In this document: positions 57,881 to 64,000 of the stretch, one piece after another
Layout: each line of letters starts with the position of its first letter
How positions within the stretch are numbered: position 1 is the stretch's first letter
DNA from: Watersipora subatra
Taxonomy: Eukaryota; Bryozoa; Gymnolaemata; Cheilostomatida; Watersiporidae
Length of the DNA stretch: 64,000 bases
Assembly (NCBI RefSeq): GCF_963576615.1
Contig: NC_088717.1
Location: 30,669,213-30,733,212, forward strand
Reading direction: 5' to 3'
Program-made: the position numbers and the translations under genes
The notes under the pieces: model-generated
Database searches by the model: none
Seen by the model: the letters and a program-made list of their open reading frames with translations, nothing else
Told to the model about the DNA's origin: nothing

Positions 57881-60800
57881 ATGCCTCCCAAAAAGCCTAC
57901 CGCTCAAACGCAAGAACAGATTGATTCCCATAGAGAAAGAGACCGAGTTCGCAAAGCAGCAGCTAGACGAGCAGAAACTGCAGAGCAAACACAACTACGC
58001 CTACAACGAGACAGAATAGCTACTGCATCTGCTAGAAGTGCAGAAACTGCAGAGCAAACACAGCTACGCCTACAACGAGACAGAATAGCTACTGCATCTG
58101 CTAGAAGTGCAGAAACTGCAGAGCAAACACAGCTACGCCTACAGCGAAACAGAATAGCTACTGTATCTGCTAGAAGTGCAGAAACTGCAGAGCAAACACA
58201 GCTACGCCTACAACGAGACAGAATAGCTACTGCATCTGCTAGAAGTGCAGAAACTGCAGAGCAAACACAGCTACGCCTACAGCGAAACAGAATAGCTACT
58301 GTATCTGCTAGAAGTGCAGAAACTGCAGAGCAAACACAGCTACGCCTACAACGAAACAGAATAGCAGCTGCTAGAAGAGCAGAAACCGCTGAACAAACAC
58401 AGGTACATCGAGAGCAGGCCAGAATAGATGCTGCAGCTGCTAGAAGTGCAGAGACTGCTGAGCCGACCCAGCAGTGACTCCCACGGCAAGATACACTAAC
58501 TACAGCAGCTGCTTGGCCGCCAAAACCTACCAGGCGCCGTGCATGGGCAGAAAACTTTGCACTTGACTACAATCCTACAACGCAGTATAGGGCCCATCAG
58601 AAATTTTTTATGGGACGAATGTCTAAAAAATGTTCCAGATGTAATGCCTTACGTTGGAAAGACGAGAGGCCAGGCATATGTTGCAACAATGGGAAAGTTC
58701 GCCTATGACCACTCTCTGAGGATATTCCACCTGTATTGACTCACCTATTCCAAGGCGCAAATCCTGATTCTGAACATTTTTTGGGGAATTTACGAAAATA
58801 TAACAGCTGTTTTCAAATGACATCATTTGGAGCTAAAACCATTGATGAGCCTGGATTTAACCCAAGTTTCAAGGTCAAGTCTACCATCTGATTGGATCCT
58901 TGCTTCAGATACCGGGTGAGCAACCACAGTTCCTGCAAATCTATTTCATGGGTGACCAGCAGGCAGAGGCAGAACGTCGGCGTGGTATTGTTGAAGGAGT
59001 GCGATTAAATGTAATCCGTGAGCTGCAGGATGTTCTACACGAGCAAAATAAATATGTGCGTGATTTCAAAACTGCTCGGGAGAGGCTGCCTGAAAACACG
59101 GATGACTTGCGAATTGTCATTCATGCTGACAAACACTCTGTTGGAGAGCATGAAAGGAGATTCAATGCTCCTGTCATAGATGAAGTTGCCATTCAAATAG
59201 TTGGACAGCAGTTTGAAAGGTGGGATATTGTTCTGCAGTTACGTAGCAATGAACTGCAGAGGATATCTGAGACGCACAGAGCATATGACGCCCTGCAGTA
59301 TCCACTCATTTTCTGGCGAGGTGACGATGGCTACAACTTTCAGCTGCGACAGACTGACATTCGCACAGGAGAGCCAGGTACACGAAAGGTTTCTGCTATG
59401 GATTTTTATGCTAGCAGACTGATGGTTCGTGATGGTAGCTTCAACTACATTCACAGGTGCCGAAAGCTGTTTTTGCAGTTTGCAGTAGATATGTACGCTA
59501 AAATTGAAGCTGAAAGACTTAGCTTTATCCGCCACCATCAGAGACGGCTAAGAGCTGATGACTACATCCACCAGCGTGATGCAGTGACTGATGATCACAA
59601 TGCAAACCAACTAGGTAACATGGTGATTTTACCTTCATCTTTTACTGGTAGCCCGCGCTACATGCATGAGCGTACACAGGAGGCCATGACATATGTGCGA
59701 CATTACGGCAGACCAGACCTCTTCATCACAATTACCTGCAACAGCAAATGGGATGAGATTTCCAATGAATTGCTGCCTGGTCAGCAAAGCTATGACAGAC
59801 ACGATGTGGTTGCAAGAGTGTTTCACCTAAAACTAAAGCAACTAATGGATTACATCACCACTGGTGCAATATTTGGCGCTGTGAGATGCCATATGTACAC
59901 CATTGAATGGCAAAAACGTGGACTCCCTCATGCACACATTCTAATTTGGTTATGCGATCGCATCAGGCCAGAACAGGTTGATTGTGTCATTTCTGCAGAA
60001 ATACCAAATCGAGTGGAAGACCCTGAGCTGTTCGAAATTGTCACCAAGCACATGGTACATGGTCCATGTGGCCAGCTAAACCCCGGTTCACCCTGCATGA
60101 AAGATGGCACATGTACCAAAAAGTACCCTAAGGCTCTCATTAAAGACACAGTTACTGGCATAGATGGGTATCCATTGTATTGTCGTCGTTCCGCTGATGA
60201 TGGAGGTTTCACCAAACAACACACATTGCGAGCTGTTGGAGAGGCCTACGACATCACTTTAGACAATAGATGGATAGTGCCTTACTGCCCTTTGCTGTCC
60301 AAAGTATTCAATGCACACATCAATGTCGAATTTTGCAACTCAGTGAAATCTATCAAATACATTTGCAAATATGTCAATAAGGGTAGTGATCAAGCAGTGT
60401 TTGGCTTGGAAAGAGATGGAGCACAGGTTGATGAAGTAGCTCGCTATGAGAGTGGACGGTACATCAGTGCAAATGAAGCAATGTGGCGCATCTTCAGTCT
60501 CCCTATTCATGCACGACACCCGACTGTCCAGCATCTGAGTGTCCATCTTGAGAATGGCCAGAGAGTGTATTTCACTGAAGCAAATCTTCAGCAACAACTT
60601 CAAGAACCACGTGACACTACCCTTACCGCCTTTTTCAAGCTTTGTACACTTGATGATTTTGCCAAGACGCTTCTCTACTGCCAATTGCAAGCCTATTACA
60701 CCTTTGACGCATCCACAAAATGCTGGAAGAGACGAGTTCATGGAGCTGCTGTGCCTGATCATCCTGGCATATATCAAACTGATGCCCTAGCACGGGTATA

Positions 60801-62713
60801 CACTGTTCACCCTAACAATCGTGAATGTTTTTTTCTTCAAATCATGCTGCATCACGTAGTTGGCCCAATGTCCTTTCAGCATTTGAGAACTGTTGAAGGT
60901 CATGTCTGTGCCACTTTCCATGAAGCATGCAGACGTTTGGGGCTATCGGAAGATGATGTACAGTGGAGGGAGGCCTTTGAAGAAGCTGCAACTGTACGGT
61001 CACCTGCCCAACTGCGCAAGTTGTTTGCTATTATGTTGAGCACCTGCCAGATTTCTCACCCTCTTCAGCTGTGGCAAGAGTTTAAGGAACATTTGGCTGA
61101 AGACATCCTGTTTCATGAGCGACAACGGCTTCAGGATCAACAACTGCAGTTCACAGATAGAATGTTCAATATTGCTCTTATATTTATTGAGGACCAAGTG
61201 CTTGAGGTCACAAACAACAACCTCTCAGTTTATGGACTTCCCAGGCTTGTTAGAGTGGAGCAACCTGTTGTTTGCAGGGAAATATTACGCGAAACAGCAT
61301 ATGACCGTGAAGAGCTCCGTCGCCATGTTGAAACCAATGAACCGCTGCTGCTGGAAGAGCAAAGAGCTGCATATAACACAGTTTTGGAGAAAATTGAACA
61401 AAACAGTGGCGGTATGGTGTTTCTTCACGCACCAGGTGGGACCGGCAAAACCTTTGTCACTAATCTTATATTGGCGAAAGTACGAGAGTCTGGAAAAATT
61501 GCTTTAGCTGTAGCTTCATCTGGCATTGCAGCTACCTTACTCCCTAATGGCTGCACTGCCCATTCAGCACTGAAACTGCCTCTTAATTTGGCCAGAACTG
61601 AGAATCCTGTTTGCAATGTCAAAAAGAACAGCGGAACTGCCCAACCTCTGCAACGATGCGTTCTTATTGTGTGGGATGAGTGCACAATGTCGCACAAGCT
61701 CGCATTTGAAGCTCTAAACCTTACCCTAAAGGACTTGCGTGAAAATAATAGACTTTTCGGTGGGGTAACTCTTTTACTTTCTGGAGATTTTTGCCAAACA
61801 TTGCCTGTCATACAAAGAGGCACACCTGCTGATGAGATAAATGCATGTATCAAATCATCATTTTTGTAGCCGTCTGTTGTGCAGCTGCATTTGACACGAA
61901 ACATGCGTGCCGCTATTCATGGTGACGAAACAAGTGCACATTTTGCTGCTGGACTGCTGCGTATTGGTGAAGGGCGTTTGCCAGTCAGTGCTGAGGATGG
62001 TTTGGTGTCACTTGATGGCTACAGCACTTTTGTGGATTCAACCGAGCAACTTCAGGAGAACGTTTACCCTAATCTGCGACAGAGGTTCCAAGATGTTGAT
62101 TGATTATCTGAGTGAGCTATTCTTTGCCCCCGGAATGATGCAGCTGCTGCCATAAACTCACAGCTTTTAGCCCAACTACCTGGCAATTCAAAAACCTTCA
62201 CTTCTGTTGATACGTCGTTGACTGATGACGCTGCTGTAGAATATCCTGTAGAATTCTTAAATTCACTGGACTTGCCCGGACTTCCTACTCATAAATTGCA
62301 GCCAAAGATAGGAACACCGATCATGCTTCTTCGCAACCTCAATCCTCCAAAGTTATGTAATGGCACTCGGCTAATTGTTACGCAAATGTTTTCGCACGTA
62401 ATTCAGAACCAAAATCATTTCAGCATCTGGTAGAGGAGAATACGTTTTTATTCCAAGGATCCCAATTATTCCAACCGATCTACCATTTGAATTTAAAAGG
62501 ATTCAGTTCCTCATCAGAGTCTGCTGTGCTATGACCATCAACAAGTCGCAAGGTCAATCCCTCAAAGTAGCTGGTATCGACTTACTGTCCCCTTGGTTTA
62601 GCCATGGCCAGCTGTATGTTGCCTGCTCAAGAGTAGGCACAAGCCGAAAACTGTATGTTCATACACCCGACAGAAAAACAAAAAATGTTGTCTATCCACA
62701 AGTGTTGCGTTGA
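57881..62713 (+). pseudogene. Helitron replicase-helicase (Rep-Pif1), inactivated
   Basis: Originally one frame of about 1600 codons, starting MPPKKPTAQTQ. Domains in order: a 23-residue repeat (about 57950-58460); a CSRCNALRWKDERPGICC zinc motif (58631-58684); Helitron_like_N; the HUH nuclease GLPHAHILIWL (about 59920-59950); and the Y2 motif SIKYICKYVNKG (about 60345-60385). The Pif1-type helicase follows, with Walker A APGGTGKT (61429-61452), Walker B IVWDEC and motif LLSGDFCQTLPV. Its C-terminal blocks are QPKIGTPIMLLRNLNPPKLC NGTRL and TINKSQGQSL...YVACSRV. Lesions: TGA at 58475 and 58706, frameshift near 58878, TAG at 61867, TGA near 62101 and 62113, frameshift near 62420. The 989-codon central frame 58900-61869 remains open. 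Helitrons transpose by rolling-circle replication; this copy could not encode the full enzyme. Confidence 0.93.
57945..58470 (+). repeat. 69-bp coding repeat in the Helitron N-terminus, about 6-7 copies
   Basis: Encodes 23-residue units of the form QTQLRLQRDRIATASARSAE TAE. The long charged pattern suggests coiled coil or helix. Units differ by few bases (AACAGAATAGCTACTGTA versus GACAGAATAGCTACTGCA), implying recent unequal exchange. Confidence 0.93.
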
Positions 62714-63532
62714 TTAACATTGTCTTATTGTTATGTCATGCTTGCATTAAATTAACATTATGTTATTATTGTGTCATGCTATGTTCTTCATGTACTGCTA
62801 TACCTACCTATTATCTACATGCAGCATTTTCTAGCATATTTTTCAGTATATATATATATATATTTTCATGCATTTGTTTTGCTTATTGTGTCTCATAAAA
62901 AGGCTATTGTGTTGGAGTTATGTTTTATTATTGTAAGGTGCTAATGCTGTATCTGCCTTGACATCGTACTGTCTGTCCTGTTACACATGTAAATTTTACT
63001 GATAAATTTTATTAACACAACCACATTACTGCAGCACTGTTTGTATATACCATGTCAAAACACAGGCTATAGACGAAGAACTGGTGAGCCATGATTAGTG
63101 TTAGAAGTCTACATTCGATGTAGAACTGTAGAAGACATGTATAGTGCATGTAGAAGTCTCAATTCAATAAATGCTGGCGATAGCTTAGCAGTGCAAAAGC
63201 AAAATATTTTCTACATTTTCTTAAAATATGTAAAACTTTTCAATACTGCCAGTTTGAACAACTTCAGTTTGCCTGGCAATGTCAATTTCATTATCACTTC
63301 TGTACAAAATTAGGACAACTCCGATTTGAGTGGCTTGAGACTGATGCATTGTAGACTACCTGTAGAACACATTGCATATTTCCGCATGCATGACTTATTG
63401 CATGCACGACTGCATATGTGTATGCAGTCTGATCAGCACCAAAAATTCAGTAGATTGCATATTTGGAGTTGTTTTACAGTATGAAAGACAACTACCAATA
63501 AAACTTGCTTTACGTAAATCTGTTCCCGAACA
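62714..63532 (+). other. Helitron 3' untranslated region
   Basis: Non-coding, AT-rich, with a short (TA)n run at 62850-62868 and reiterated GCATGCATGACTTATTGCAT/TGCATATGTGTATGCA phrases at 63370-63430. The last 110 bases match the 3' ends of the two minus-oriented copies. Confidence 0.6.
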
Positions 63533-63581
63533 CGGGTAATGCAGCTAGTTGAAGTATATATAGCACTAGCTGCATTACCCG
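63533..63581. repeat. Tail-to-tail Helitron 3' termini: 17-bp perfect inverted repeat
   Basis: CGGGTAATGCAGCTAGT (63533-63549), a 15-bp spacer, then ACTAGCTGCATTACCCG (63565-63581). The first arm is the 3' end of the plus-strand Helitron, the second the 3' end of a minus-strand copy. Confidence 0.9.
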
Positions 63582-64000
63582 CCTACAGTAACAGATTCAC
63601 GGGCAGCATAAGGTTTATTGAGAGTTGGCTTTCATACTGTAAAACAACTCCAAATATGCAGCTACATTTCCCTCTCCCCATCTCTCCCTTTTTCCCCTCT
63701 CTCCCTCTCTCCCCTCTCTCTCTCTCTCCCTCCCTTTTCCCCATCTCCCCCTCTCTCTCCCTCTCTCTCTCTCCCCCCTCTCCTCCTCGCTCTCCCTCTC
63801 TCTCCCCCTCCCTCTCTCTCTCCCTCCCTCTTCCTCTCTCCCTCTCTCTCTGTCTCTCTCTCTACCCCCTCTCCTCCTCGCTCTCCCCTTCCCTCCCTCT
63901 CTCTCTCCCTCTCTCCCCCCTCTCCCTTTTTCTCCCTCTCTCTCCCCCCTCTCCTCTCTCTCCCCTTCTCTCACTCTCTCTCCCTCTCTCCTCCTCCCTC
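63565..64000 (-). mobile_element. Second non-autonomous Helitron copy, running off the window
   Basis: From ACTAGCTGCATTACCCGCCT onward it is nearly identical to 13279-13400 (CAGTAACAGATTCACGGGCA GCATAAGG, TTTATTGAGAGTTGGCTTTC). It then passes into a CT-rich tract. Only the 3' part is in the window. Confidence 0.8.
63667..64000. repeat. CT-rich tract of the second Helitron copy
   Basis: At least 330 bp of CCCTCTCTCT-like pyrimidine sequence, more than twice the length of the equivalent tract at 13378-13522. The Arg/Glu/Gly open frame on the minus strand is compositional. Confidence 0.9.

Larger units (their letters stand above)
50559..63548 (+). mobile_element. Autonomous-type Helitron, inactivated and interrupted by an LTR retrotransposon
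   Basis: The 3' end is well supported: hairpin-forming CCCGAACACGGG, then TAATGCAGCTAG|T at 63548, shared with two other copies. The coding region 57881-62713 has Rep (HUH/Y2) and Pif1 helicase parts. The proposed 5' end, A|TCTACTATATAAACGGCAAT at 50559, matches the 5' ends of the copy at 14482/15006. This end is tentative, because the block 50559-51105 closes with an inverted TATATAGTAGATA and could be a separate element. Removing the 5042-bp LTR insertion would leave about 7.9 kb. Confidence 0.65.

Overview
This window looks like intron-rich, AT-rich nuclear DNA from a metazoan, probably a marine invertebrate. The evidence is a GT-AG-spliced gene of tandem calcium-binding EGF domains, together with Helitrons, a Ty3/Gypsy-type LTR retrotransposon, a non-LTR endonuclease remnant and very long intronic minisatellites. 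I cannot name the species. A lophotrochozoan such as a mollusc or bryozoan is a guess from general character only. No bacterial gene, CRISPR array, rRNA or tRNA gene was recognised.

The main gene lies on the minus strand from 43286 to 1766 and is open at both ends. Eleven exons join in frame (139, 116, 132, 83, 140, 6633, 190, 215, 145, 97 and 168 bp; 8058 bp, 2686 codons). They encode one partial and 68 complete EGF-like domains with no other domain type. One 6.6-kb exon (36052-29420) carries 55 complete EGF domains plus most of a 56th, while the flanking exons are ordinary small ones. The product is an extracellular or ectodomain protein of the Notch/fibropellin/crumbs-like EGF-repeat class. 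Signal peptide, transmembrane and C-terminal regions lie outside the window.

The introns are filled with tandem arrays: a GA tract, 44-bp, 45-bp, two unrelated 55-bp families (one made of 14-bp-stem hairpins), 51-bp, 30-bp, 10/14-bp, a roughly 9.9-kb 41-bp satellite with higher-order structure, two unrelated 26-bp arrays, (TA)n tracts and a 150-bp perfect palindrome. They also carry dispersed elements: an unnamed element at 10.7-12.0 kb and, inverted, at 43.4-44.1 kb; Helitron-type 3' ends at 28885, 39158 and 42582; and a minus-strand non-autonomous Helitron at 13279-15006.

The right third (about 48.6-64 kb) is a transposon nest. It holds a degraded LINE endonuclease, then an autonomous-type but inactivated Helitron (Rep/Pif1 coding region 57881-62713, 3' terminus 63548). 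Embedded just upstream of the Helitron coding region is a structurally complete LTR retrotransposon (51317-56353) with 324-bp LTRs and a TTTTC target-site duplication. A second Helitron copy begins tail-to-tail at 63565 and runs off the window. At the left edge, 1-1356 looks like the 5' end of another Gypsy-like element reading leftwards.
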